DNA of 64,000 nt from Antedon mediterranea. Its lineage: Eukaryota; Echinodermata; Crinoidea; Comatulida; Antedonidae. Position 1 is the stretch's first letter. The number at the start of each line of letters is the position of its first letter. Shown one piece after another: positions 10,819 to 21,868 of the stretch. The notes beneath the pieces were generated by a model, which saw only the letters and a list, made by a program, of their open reading frames with translations, did no database searches and was not told the origin of the DNA. The stretch covers positions 15,370,501-15,434,500 of the forward strand of contig NC_092672.1 of the NCBI RefSeq assembly GCF_964355755.1, in the 5' to 3' direction. The translations under genes were made by a program, and so were the position numbers.

Positions 10819-12084
10819 GTTCAGGCTTAGTAACGGTATACAATTACAAAAAATAAAAATTAATATCAGTACCTGTATGTTCCTTTGTCAATAAAACACT
10901 GATGATTTATTGAAAACTCTCCTCAGATTCATTGGTTTTAATCATTAAAATATAATTTCCTTCAGTAGCTTCAAAACTCCTTATAGTTGATTATGATCAT
11001 TTCCACAGCTCTTGGTGATAATTTCCTGTACCTTATTAATCTAAATCAATATGAAAGAAAACTGAAGTTTATATTGATTTCCACTTGTTTATTTATTTTA
11101 ACTTGTTTCAAAATAAAGTTGAATTTTTAAGCAACAACTATATGCATATTTTCTTTTGTCAATTGTGTATGCTGTCTTGCTACCTTAGCAAGATTCACAA
11201 CTCTAAGGCAGTGTACACCTTCACGTCTATTCATAATTTGTGCCTCGATCACTGATGTGTGATACTTTATAATAGCTTTTTAATGAACAGAGAAGTTATT
11301 TTATAAAAGCATATTGAGCATAGAGAGCACTTCTGTCTGCTTAGACATGTGACTATACACATTCAAAACTGTGTTTCTCATATAAAATATAATTATTTCT
11401 TATCAGCATTTTGTATTTTGTTCATTTATTGTCTAATCAACATTGAATGTAAAGAGAAAAAATACTAATTACATTTATTATTTACATTAAATGTCAAAAG
11501 TATAGTTTAACAGTTAAAGAAATAATCACTACAGTAATAGTACTTTTATGTCATCTATATTTGACCTAAAATTTGAAAAATGTACTATTGTCTTAATTCA
11601 CCAGAATAAAATACCATGTGGTGCAAAGCATATTGAATATTAAAAATGATATATTAAAATATTTTTATATAATACAGTTACATTCTCTAATGGATATTGT
11701 ATGCAAAAAGCAAAAGTTTCACAACTTAAGTCTCAATTCTCTCATCTTTTCACATACCGTATATAATAAAGCAAAGAATTCTGTCTAAAACTAGAGTTCA
11801 ATTATTGTTTATAATTATCATCTATGACGCTAATCTTCTTGAGGAGACATTGCATTTGCAATGATTCTCATTTGGTGGCTGATGGTCTGTCATTAACTTT
11901 TCAATCAATGTATTTACTTTTTTTTAATTCATACCTATTTATATTTTTTTATAGGATTCAACTTGTTTAGATAACACTCATATATTTATAATATAGAAAC
12001 TATATGTATAGAGCTACCTTTATTATAGAAAAAAATTTGGTAATTGATATATATATCCAATCGAGTTTGAACAATACCATGAAA
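10819..12084. other. Upstream region of the first Ig gene; no other gene seen
   Basis: This AT-rich stretch holds the presumed promoter of the minus-strand Ig gene. At 10862-10874 (AATATCAGTACCT on the plus strand) it shares a word with the same position upstream of the paralog (57380-57393). No clear TATA box stands out at a convincing distance. No open frame of interest lies here. Confidence 0.45.
10862..10874 (-). promoter_or_regulatory. Conserved leader word AGGTACTGATATT
   Basis: It lies 44 nt upstream of the ATG. The paralogous gene has AGGTACTTCATATT 40 nt upstream of its ATG. The word could be part of an initiator, a 5' UTR element or a 5' splice site (AG|GTACT) of a small leader intron. 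Sequence alone does not decide. Confidence 0.3.
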
Positions 12085-12156
12085 GCCCCAGTGGTCTAAT
12101 GGTTAGGACAACTGCATATCAAGCAGACGGTCCGAGTTCGAGTCTCGGTTGGGGCG
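12085..12156 (+). tRNA. tRNA-like gene with anticodon ATC (nominal Asp)
   Basis: The 72-nt cloverleaf has acceptor GCCCCAG/TTGGGGC, discriminator G, D-arm GTCT..GGAC, anticodon stem CTGC/GCAG with loop ATATCAA, and a perfect T-arm CCGAG-TTCGAGT-CTCGG. The A box TGGTCTAATGG and B box GTTCGAGTC fit the polymerase III consensus, and a T5 run follows. The anticodon reads ATC, which would pair with GAU (Asp), but eukaryotic tRNA-Asp has GTC. The D-arm GGTCTAATGGTTAGGA looks more like tRNA-Glu. Position 27-43 is A-A, a mismatch. It may be a tRNA gene with a changed anticodon, a pseudogene or a SINE head. Confidence 0.7.
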
Positions 12157-12158
12157 AC

Positions 12159-12163
12159 TTTTT
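12159..12163 (+). terminator. Polymerase III T-run terminator
   Basis: TTTTT begins 3 nt after the tRNA discriminator base, as expected for a polymerase III transcript end. Confidence 0.6.
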
Positions 12164-13740
12164 CTCATTCTCACAGATTTCCTCATCTTTATCGTTTCAA
12201 ATTAATTAATTAAATTTCAGTATATCACCGGGCGGTTTAGAATTACTGTTCTTTGCCTGATTTGTTTATATATATATATATATGAAATTTTCTGTGATTG
12301 TGTGCACTTTATATTTTTGTTAGTACCATGATTTTATTTTGAATAGGCCAAATCTATTAGCAAACTTGAGCAACAAATCGTGTAGATCAATAGACTGTTA
12401 ACAGCACTGAAATACATTGAATCTCCGACTCACATGTGCTAATTTTCACAAGATAAATTGCAATTGTAAAACATGCCTTAGAGCAGATGAAGCCTAGGGT
12501 GATGTTCAAAATGATGTAAACTGTGTGACTGTAGCACGTAGTGGCTTTAGTAATCAATTACATTTAGTACATTACACACAAATTAAAAGGGGCCGCTAAG
12601 TCACTGCTTCTTAATACTCTATACATGGCACCTAGAGCAAGTTGATAAGAAAGTAGTCATTAATTACCTTTTTATATGTTTTTCAATACACTTTTTGGCA
12701 TTGATTCATTTTATAAAGACAATTATTCAAAATTTTGCTGTAACATTTATAATTTAGTTGGATGTTAGGCGTGCAAATAAAATGCTTTGTATACTCACCA
12801 ATTGAAAGCCATTTCTTTGTCAATGTAAAATAAAGAAGAAAAATAGTCAATTCTTTTAATGTTAAAATGGTAGTGAAAATACTAGAGTACTGTAAGTAAA
12901 CCAATCCTGATAACAGCATTTTTATTTACAGGCTAGGCCATAGCCAGCCTACGATGTCCGTACGTTACTGCTCTTCGCCAGCTAGGCCTACAAAACTAAG
13001 CATAGCTAAGCTACTAAGACCGTCTACAACATTCAACGGGTAGTTGCTACTATATTTATCGAAATGAATTATTTGAAATTCAATACTTACCTACCAATAC
13101 TACTGTTTGAATCTGTGCTTCTGAGACCGGACAGGACAACAAACAAACACAGATCATTGGATGGAAATGTCATTTATTATAATGATGAATATTTAAACGT
13201 GTATATTGGTAAAACATAAATGACATATATTAACACAAATCACTTATAAAACTTAATTATATTACATAATAAAAAATGGGTTACGCCCTATACGTTATGT
13301 CATCTGAAACCATAAATAAAATACTGCATGGATATTAGTAATCAGAATATTTAAACAAAGTATAAATCAAAGTATTAAACTCTAATTACTAAACATACTT
13401 AATATTAAGTTAACAAATTTGACTTAAGCATCAAATCTATACATCTATAAATCTACTTGAGTTATAATTAAAATACAATAAACTATGAAATTGGCTGTAG
13501 ATAAGATATGAGTCTGGTGTCATACCAAATCAAAACGGGACATTGAGTTTGACGTAGGACGTAGGTTTAGTCTTAATTAAAACAAAGGGAAGGATTAAAC
13601 CACATGCACCTCCGCTTATAAAGCCCCTCCAGCGATATGTTATGCATGACTTGGCAAATAAAGCACCCCCTATCTGGTTCTATCACCCAATCATACTTGT
13701 CTGCTAAATAACACAAAACAGATATTGACTGCCCAGAGGT
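12164..13740. other. Intergenic with a MITE fragment
   Basis: A (TA)n microsatellite lies near 12270. At about 12935-13035 a piece in minus orientation (CCAGCTAGGCCTACAAAACTAAGC..) matches the centre of the TTAA-MITE family (compare 44700-44800). The remainder is AT-rich with no recognisable gene. Confidence 0.5.
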
Positions 13741-13855
13741 TAAATATAAGATTTGACATCCCCGAGGGAATGATATTTTGTTTGAGGGAATATATTTCCA
13801 TCGAACAATGTATCATTCCCAAGGGGTTGTCAAATCTTATATTTTACTGATATAA
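13741..13855. repeat. Long near-perfect hairpin (~110 nt)
   Basis: The arms AAATATAAGATTTGACA..CCCC..GGGAATGATA and their complement (TATCATTCCC..GGGG..TGTCAAATCTTATATTT) enclose TTGTTTGA/TCGAACAA and a GGGAA-TATA-TTTCC core. The whole segment can therefore fold into one rod. It could be a palindromic MITE or a small-RNA precursor-like hairpin. No target duplication was clear. Confidence 0.65.
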
Positions 13856-16439
13856 AAGGCGATATCTGTTATATTACATAGCCAACAACAAGTTGAATAT
13901 CTACTGCTGGGTCGGGTGTAGCTAGGCCTCTTTTGTAATAAGTCTGCCTAGTTAGTCGTTGCATTCACCTTACCTTGCAAAGAATAATATACAGATAATT
14001 AATACTAATTAATGATTCCTTGGCAATAAAATATTCACTTAGGTCTAGGTCGTTTAAATTAACAGAAGAATTTCCATCAATAAGCCTACATTAATAATAA
14101 TAATTATAATCGGGTAGGCCGAATAGTTGTTCTTCTTTGAGGAGTCGAATCACCGGATGTTCGCCGCATCGCACGTAACAGGTTACTACTGTGAGTATTA
14201 ACCAATCACAAACGGTCTTGTAATGGTGTGACAATTTATCGCGAGTTCAGGTCCCAGTAGATGACTTTTGTTTATTTATCGCCAAACGCGAGTGTTGCCA
14301 CACGAAAATTACTCCAGTCAATATCATCATCCCCTCGCAGCGGTAGTCATGTGATGCAGTTTCAACCTATCATGTTCACGTATTTACATAGACTATGTAA
14401 TATTGCTTACTATCAAATGACTGGATAACAATCGCTGTCGAATGAGATAGGTGGTAATCCCCTGACACAGGGACTATTTTGTGAACCAGTTTACCAGAGT
14501 GACCCCCTACTTGTCTTGAATGATGAACTGCACAATAGGAAAACTGTCTACTATAGCCAAGAAGACTTGTTTCTACCACCAGACCCATGATGATATTGTT
14601 GTCACTTTTGGTATGCCTTAACCGCTGGGCAATTTGACTCGCTAAAGTGAACAATGTACAGACATTGAATACAATGTATGCTACACAGGCAACAAACCAT
14701 GTGCTCCTGTCACCCGAGTTGTAACAATTAACAGGAGCATGTGTTTAATTATTTTTCAATTACCATAACTAATTTGTTTACTTTAAAAATAAATATCATT
14801 GTACAGTGTATTTGTGTTTTATCATCCAACCATAGAGCAACAAAATATAGTTTAATCCACTAGAATTAAACATACATAATCTGATCCCAATGCGTTTTGC
14901 ATAAACCCAGGCTGGGTAGATGAATATAGGGTTCAATATCATATGTGTTTTAATACAAATGTAAAAACTGCATTCTCATAATAATTTCTTTTCATGTCCA
15001 TTATTGATTAAAAATTGTAGTGCCAACTTTAATTGCAACAGCTAAAGACAATTATGAGAGAACTATTAGAAAGAAAATTACATATGCATCTTACTGATTG
15101 CTATTTTGTCATGCATGCTAATTGACTGCAAATAAATGCATGCTTTGATATATGTTTTCAGTATAATACTGTATGCAACAGCTTATAACATTTTTTTCAC
15201 ATTCTTAGCAGAAAATTCTTTTTGTATGGTTTTTGATGTGTGCAGTGGAGAAAGATTTTAGAATTTTAAAAATAGTTTTTGTCTAAAAAATGTGTGCAGA
15301 AAATTATATATGAAATCAAATTTTACTGGTTTTCAATTTATTGCCATTTCAAATAGACAGATACAATATATATGAATAATTTGAAGTTACAAAATTGATG
15401 TCATTGGATAGATATAGTTATAATTTTATTTATTCTACTTTTTATATGCAGAGTGCCACTAGTATCCTTTTGTATATTTGTTTACCCTATATTCAATTAC
15501 ACTTTTAAGTAAGTGTTTGCAAAAAATGATATGAGTTAATGTGTATGTAATTTAAATATTATTATATGTGTGTACTCATTTTTAGAGCTCATTTTCATTT
15601 TTTATTTCAGATCTCTTATTAAAGAAAACAATTCAATTATGATTTAAGAGAGGAAATGTAATTATTGAAGCACAAATAAAGAACTATCACAAAATATCAT
15701 TTAGGTTGTTTTTCTAGAGCCCAGGTTTATTGTAGATGTAATTACTTAATGTGAATACTTGTGCTTTGTGCATTTATTAAAGTTTAATGCATACATAATT
15801 TGTTTGACTATTCAAAATTGTCTTCTTTAATGCTATGGTAATTTTAATTAAGGATTCTTAAGAGAAATCATAAAATCAATATTTAGAAATACTAATAATC
15901 ATTCATTCAAACTCTTCTTTTTCATCTACATATTCTTTGAAAGATAAATGATTAAAGCCTGTGTTCCTGTCGACATAACGTTACGACAAGTTGCGTTGAA
16001 TTTTCAAATCATTACACTGTTGAAAATGAATAATGATAACGATGATCGAGCAGGACCGCTAATCTTTACACATTTGAACGCGATCGTTGGGTTTCTCTTT
16101 TTTGTTTATCATGTGAGGTTTGAATTGAGCAAAATTTTTTCTTAAATAAAAGGAGCGAGATACCTAATACCTTACCTGCTGTATACTGAAACCACAGATT
16201 TTTTTAAGGTTTGATTTAAATTTGTGAAAATTTGGTAATGATTTAAAGGATAATTGATTTAAAAATATTTATTGAAATCCAAGCTAACCCTTTCACTGTG
16301 GTAATACCGAGTACAATCAAATGTCATTGAACCGCAAATACACGGTAAAACCGAGTTATTTAATCATATTTTCCTATAATATACAGCACAGTATTTACAT
16401 ACAGTAAACAATATGTTTACGATAAACTTGAATATATTT
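13856..16439. other. Intergenic, no gene seen
   Basis: It contains the second copy of the 4379 repeat (14303-14403) and otherwise AT-rich unique-looking sequence. Open frames at 14376-14654 and 15948-16145 have no domain, leader or conserved motif and are not called. Confidence 0.5.
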
Positions 16440-16494
16440 GCAGTGCATTAAAAATAGTTTCAATAACAACATGCGCCCTCTATAGTTTTCAATT

Positions 16495-16845
16495 TCATCT
16501 TGAAATTTTGATTTCAATTTGCATCCTTTATAGTAAGTTATCTATCACAATAAAATGTTGTTATTTCTACGATTTTGCTTAAAAAACTTGATTTGTGTGT
16601 ACTTTTTTAAACCGTTGATATTTTATTTATTTTATCATCATTATACAGTGGTAAAAAATCATTCCGTAAGGAAATTTTGATTTCAATTTGTGCCCTCTAT
16701 ATAGTTTTCTCAAAGTAAAATGCTGTTATTTGTATGATTTTGCCTAAAAAACTTGATTTGTGTGTACTTTTTTATAAACTGATGATATTTTCATTTATTA
16801 AACGTACTGCATCATTATACAGTGGTGAAAAATCATTCTGTAATG
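16495..16845 (+). repeat. Tandem duplication, ~175-bp unit
   Basis: GAAATTTTGATTTCAATTTG..ATTTTGC.TAAAAAACTTG..ATTATACAGTGGT.AAAAATCATTC occurs at 16502-16670 and again at 16671-16845 with about 10 percent differences. A weaker third copy follows at about 16980-17130. No coding frame is involved. Confidence 0.65.
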
Positions 16846-18664
16846 AATTTCTTTCATAAAAGCAGTTTTTATCCTTGATTTGGTATAAAATGAGATTCAA
16901 TATGCCTCCCATGCTGTCACATAATATGCTAATTACCAAATTTTACCCACCGCCTTAGGGCAACATCGTGTTTATCCCAACATGCAAAATAATTTTTTGG
17001 AAAAATTATTCTACGATTTTGCCCTTTAATTTTTTATAAAACGATAATAATTCAAATTTGTTGATATTATTTGTTATACATATCTTCATCCATATCAAGT
17101 GGAAAAACTTTATTCTACAAGAATTTCTTACAGAAAAAAATAGTTGTTATCATTGATAGGTAATCAAAATAACTTTAATGACGTCATTATATGCAAATTA
17201 TTATTTTTTTTACTCCCAACCTTTTACCCACCACACACCACAAAAATAATAATAATAACAACATTATCTCATTTAGTTTTTTTTTTGCAATATATTAAAA
17301 AACCACCCATTTTTCATAAATAAATGTTACGTACAGAGGTGGGACTAACACTCCCCAGTGAAATGGTTAATGTTCATGAATCTGTTTAGATAAAATGTTA
17401 TTCTTGAAACAATTTCATACAAGTAACATTTTTAATTTTGTTGTCATTATATTACTCTAGCAAAACAGAGTGATAATTCATTTTAACCTAAGAAGATGCG
17501 TTGATAATAATAAATATATATTCATGGTTACAAAGTCTGATTACTACACACATACCATCAATGTTCGCAATTATTTCAAAAGTGCACTGTCGTAATATAA
17601 TGTTCCATCAGTAACAGTAGTGGTATAAATTATAAATATTGATTATTTGAGCACGCATTTTAATGTAAATTCTTTGGTGGTATAATAAAGTGACATTAAA
17701 TAAAACTTTGCACTATTATTTCTCAATTACCTAGTGATGGCTATTAGGATATACACCTCCTAATGCCCAAACAAACATTTCACCATATTGGTAATTCCAC
17801 TGTATACTATTGTATTAAAACAGTTTTTTACAAAACTTTTTGTTTTTAAGGTGTTTTTTTTTCAATTTCTTTTTAGAATCATTCTAATATCAAAATAATA
17901 TTATATCAACAACTAGTTTGTGAACATTATATTTGTAACCCTCCTAATATAATTCAGTTTTGATTATCCTATTGAGATCTGTTTGATCAATTGTAGTTAT
18001 TTAAATAAGCATTTCTGCTAGACCAGCTCTTTTATCATTGAACCATGGAAACAGTAATGTATACGGTTCCCCAGTGGCTGTACTGTACATCTCATTTGCA
18101 GCGTCTTAGAGCTAATTATTTCAGAGTAATCTATCTAATATTCCTAACAGCATTTTAAAGACCAAGTCTTTGTTCAATTTTCTGACATTATTCAAGCAGT
18201 GTTTCAATGTTTTTTCAGTATGAGTTTAGAGGAGTCTTGTTAAAAACAAGGACAAACACTGTTCTTTAATATATTTTATTACATTATAAAAGGTAATTTT
18301 TAATCAAGACACTATTAATGCTAAAATCTCATTAAAGATATAAGAAAATGGTATCGATGTATAACGTTTTTTGGCTAAATTGGGTCTTAATATGTTGATT
18401 TTATTAGTACGTTTTGGTAAAATAAATTCTATAAAGCGTATATTATGATTTTTCTGATGACTTTCATGCAACTGAATTTTTCTCTGAAGTCGAAATTTGG
18501 AAGCCAAAAATCCAAGGGCGATAAATCGTGACGTCATAAGATGAACACACTTGATCACGACACAAGCGCTGTTAATAAAATACAGTACATACTATCGGCA
18601 AGATGTCAAAGAGGAAACAATCTATTGTGAATTTCGAATTGTTGAAGATGAAGGAGGAGATGTT
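16846..18664. other. Intergenic, presumed 5' flank of the P2X7-like gene
   Basis: AT-rich; no promoter element stands out. An in-frame run of acidic codons extends upstream of the chosen ATG at 18665 (about 18551-18664) but contains no other in-frame ATG. An upstream coding exon is therefore possible. Confidence 0.4.
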
Positions 18665-19242
18665 ATGGATACGCAAGAAAGTGTTACAATTCAACCGTAT
18701 ATGTATGACCCAGATTGCATCGATTCTGAAGGTGAGGACGGCCAATGCAAAGGCGAAGAAGAAATTGACCAGGCCAACATAGTCCTCCTAGGTCAAAATT
18801 TTCAATTACGGACCCAAATTTTAGAATGGTTAGTTCCGTCAGTTATACACATACATTCATAAGGCTAAGCCTATTGACTTTTTCAGCCAACGTGTATTTT
18901 TATTGAAGTATCAATGTTCGTAATTAATGCCTAAAATAAACATCATAGAATTTTGCAATCTTTATATGAGTTATTATGACTTGAATCAATTGAATAAAAG
19001 ATAAGACTACCACAACTGCTGTACCTACCAGCCATCTCTAGCCTAGGCCTAGCCATTTTCAGATTTTACCCACTACAAGAAGTATATTATTTATTTATTA
19101 TATACTTATTTAATTAACTGTCAACTTTTTTAGGTGTAAATGTGGCCATCACTGCCAAATTCTAGCAAGCAACCGAGAATGCAGATGTTGCCAAGAAATA
19201 TCAGCAGTGGAACTGCAGCAGGGAGAAGTCAATGTACAATAG
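18665..19242 (+). CDS. Two-exon P2X7 intracellular-domain-like zinc-binding protein
   Basis: Exon 1 is 18665-18828 and exon 2 is 19134-19242. The donor is G|GTTAGT; the acceptor is a T-rich tract ending TTTTTTAG. Joining at Trp (TG|G) keeps the frame and makes a protein of 90 residues. Exon 1 encodes an acidic segment with IQPYMYDPD. Exon 2 encodes CKCGHHC..ECRCCQEI, so the junction creates WCKCGHHC, close to the WCxCGxC..ECxCCxE zinc-binding motif of the P2X7 C-terminal domain, a family that occurs as orphan proteins in many invertebrates. The splice restoring the motif is strong evidence that the intron is real. The ATG has G at -3 and +4. The protein stops about 12 residues after the CC motif, while the family usually continues for another 50 or more residues. 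It may be truncated, or a further exon may be missed. No ion-channel part is present. Confidence 0.7.
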
Positions 19243-20978
19243 AGGGATTATAAATGTCCTTTAAAATGCATGGCTCCAATATTGTCAACAGTATGACCAG
19301 GCATTTGAAGGCCCAGAACACAGCATTTTAGGCATGTGGCCTACAGTATAGACAGTTGGCGAGTCAAATTTGTCAGTGCCAGTTTAAAATTTGGCAAGTT
19401 TAACTTATTCATTATTTGTTTTATCATGGAGTAAGCTTTACTCCATGGTTTTATATAACATCTAAATAGATTCCTCGCATTTGAATCAAATAAAAGGTAG
19501 GCTCTATTTGATTATGATTCACATTGAGTAAAACAGTAATTAACATTTGGTTTTTAATAATTATATTAGATATTATTATTTATATGGATTTTATAAATGC
19601 ACCTGTCAGTGTTAATTATGTCAACAAACGACCAACACTAGGCTGAAAGACAGCAATACCAAACTTTGACAGGCAACTAAAACTCATCTAGACTAATTAT
19701 ATTTTTTCCAACGATTCCACGTCTTGTAGAAATGTTCCATTAATTAATCAAAATCCTAATAACGATCTAAAGTTAATTTAAATGCCTTTTTGAATGAAAT
19801 TAGTACATATATCTCTCCAAATCGTACACAAAAATGTGCTGCTGGTGTTTACAAAGAAAACAGAGGCAAGACAACAGGTGGCGCAGAAATAATAACACAG
19901 AAACTACGGGAAATTACTTAACATGGACCTGATTCTTTTAATTAAGAAGAGTGGGCCAGAGCTAGCAGTATAGTTGTGTAAATAGGCCTACATAGTGAAA
20001 GAGCTAGGAGTTTAATGACTACAGTATTACAGATTAAAAATCTTCGGAAAATACCCACAATTGAGTTATTTTCAAAACACACACACTCCTACTACCAGCA
20101 TCACATTGTCTAGCTCGCTCCTCGTGTAATACACCATTTTCCATTTCAGTTAATTACCACCCTGGTCCATGTGTGCAAGCATTAGCGTGGTACATTTACA
20201 CCCTTGAATGTAATATCGTAATTTTTTTCTCGCATATGAAGGTTTTTTAAATAATAATGGTATGCAGTATAAACATTAAAAATAAACAAGAAACATGAAA
20301 TGTCTTTTATGAACACGGCCGAAAAAAAGTGTGTGGCGTATTTGGCGTTTTATTGATTTGTGTTATAGACATGGCGATTACTGCAATCAATGTATACTAA
20401 ATTACATTGAGTTATTCACCCGGCTGTAGGATATATATATCTAAGGTAAACAGACCACCAAATGTAGTACCACATTACCAAATGTTCATTTTTTTTCGAT
20501 CAAAGTTTATTATTAGTTTGTCGAAAAAGATTTATTTAAATTTACATTATGTAACATTTGTTATTAAATGTGATGGAAACAGTTGCTCTAACCCCTTCCC
20601 AAATCCACAGAAATTGACTTTTCGCAAAGTGAACTTTTAAATGCGCGTGCGCGCGTAACTTTCTGTGAAACATGCCATTTTTAATCCATAGAAAGTTTGC
20701 CCTTGATATGACTTAAATTTTCACCAAGTGTCAATATATAATGACTTTTGGTTTTTAATCTATGATCCATCATTGAAATTCATAAAATTGCGCGTAACTT
20801 ACGCTGCGCGACTCTAAAATCATAAAACGAAGTTTCCTGCACTTCTACATATAGAGGTCAATCTTCTGACAAAGTTTTACGATGTAATGTTGATGAGAAT
20901 TTGAGATACACGTGACACAAAATTCTGGGAAAGAAAGAAGAATATAGAAGAAAAAAAAAAAGATTGTGACAATAACAA
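19243..20978. other. Intergenic; dispersed repeat at 20641-20815
   Basis: Mostly AT-rich with no gene. The segment 20650-20815 (GCGCGTAACTT..CATGCCATTTTTAATCCATAG) has an inverted copy at about 46125-46260. Confidence 0.5.
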
Positions 20979-21005
20979 GGGGTTATCCGCCAAGTGCGGA
21001 TAACC
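20979..21005. repeat. Perfect 10-bp stem hairpin
   Basis: GGTTATCCGC-CAAGT-GCGGATAACC is a perfect stem with a 5-nt loop. It lies at the downstream end of the gag-like fragment on the minus strand. The function is unknown. Confidence 0.5.
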
Positions 21006-21091
21006 AATAAATTCTGTCGCCAGTTTTCAAAGGAGTTAACTGTTTCATTTTCGGTAAGTTGCCATTGTTTTGGGGCTCTCGCAGTAGCCAT
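21005..21091 (-). pseudogene. Retrotransposon gag-like N-terminal fragment
   Basis: The minus-strand frame reads [10 protein letters not shown] followed by [17 protein letters not shown]. The pattern W.L...ET..SFE.WRQNL is the start of gag-like proteins of invertebrate LTR retrotransposons. The similarity stops abruptly at the hairpin, and no protease or reverse transcriptase follows. It is a scrap of an LTR element, not a gene of its own. Confidence 0.5.
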
Positions 21092-21145
21092 GTTGTAAGC
21101 AGTAGATGCTGACGGTAACATAACAAGGCTAGCCTTTACTCACAT

Positions 21146-21210
21146 GTCGGCTGAGAGGGCGTTCGATTTATCTATGCGAGCTAGACTTCAGGATCGAGTC
21201 CGGTAGCCTA
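21146..21210 (+). other. Weak tRNA-like segment
   Basis: GGCTGAGAGGGCG..GGATCGAGTCCGG has a B-box-like GGATCGAGTCC and a degenerate A box at tRNA spacing. No good acceptor stem could be built. It could be a SINE head or chance. Confidence 0.25.
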
Positions 21211-21519
21211 GAAAAAATGTTCAGTGATTTGTAAAGTATGAAAAGTCTCTATCTTCTGTTTATTGAAGCGATTTCGCAGTAGTGGGTAATGCGCTGCCAC
21301 CACGGCAATATAGACTAATCAACTTCACGAAGATATGCTTTTAATAAATAAACGAAAGTACTATCAATCGACACTAGGCCTAGGCCTACTAGAACCAATG
21401 CACTGCAACAACAACACACGAGGACGTGCAAGTGTGGCGTAAACTATATTTGGAATGAAAAAACCATTATGAACCATGCCAAAATAGTGATAAGACAGCT
21501 AAAACTTATAATGCGCCAT

Positions 21520-21715
21520 TACAACCATGATTGCGTTACCAGAACATGCATGGCAAAAACTTGTTATCGATACAATTAGGCCCATTTGAAAAGGGACCTA
21601 GAAAGTGTAGTAATGCTATTGTGCTCGTTGACTATTTCAGTAAATGGCCAGAAGTTTCTTTTACCAATGATATTACATCTACATTTTCTCGACCAGATGG
21701 ACAAATCTGGAATGC
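21520..21715 (+). pseudogene. Ty3/Gypsy-type integrase core fragment
   Basis: Two adjacent frames together show WQKLVIDTI followed by LGPFEKGP and IVLVDYFSKWPEV, the region around the first catalytic Asp of a retroviral-type integrase core and the VDYFSKWPE hallmark of Ty3/Gypsy elements. A frameshift separates the two parts. The sequence stops before the remaining catalytic residues. No LTRs were found nearby. Confidence 0.65.
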
Positions 21716-21868
21716 TAAATACCTAACAAATCTAATCACACAGAAACAGAAAGATGGTGCGAGGCACACGAGGCAAGTCAGACATTTATGCAAGGCATCG
21801 TTTTATTATTATTTTCCTAAAATTGTGAGGCAGGAAATCAAAGGAAATTAAAGTAGCCTAGGCCCACT

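Noticed and set aside
14376-14654. 92-codon minus-strand frame
   Set aside because: It begins within a dispersed repeat and has no leader, domain or codon pattern to support it.
21146-21210. A third tRNA gene
   Set aside because: A B-box-like word is present, but no acceptor or anticodon stem pairs convincingly.
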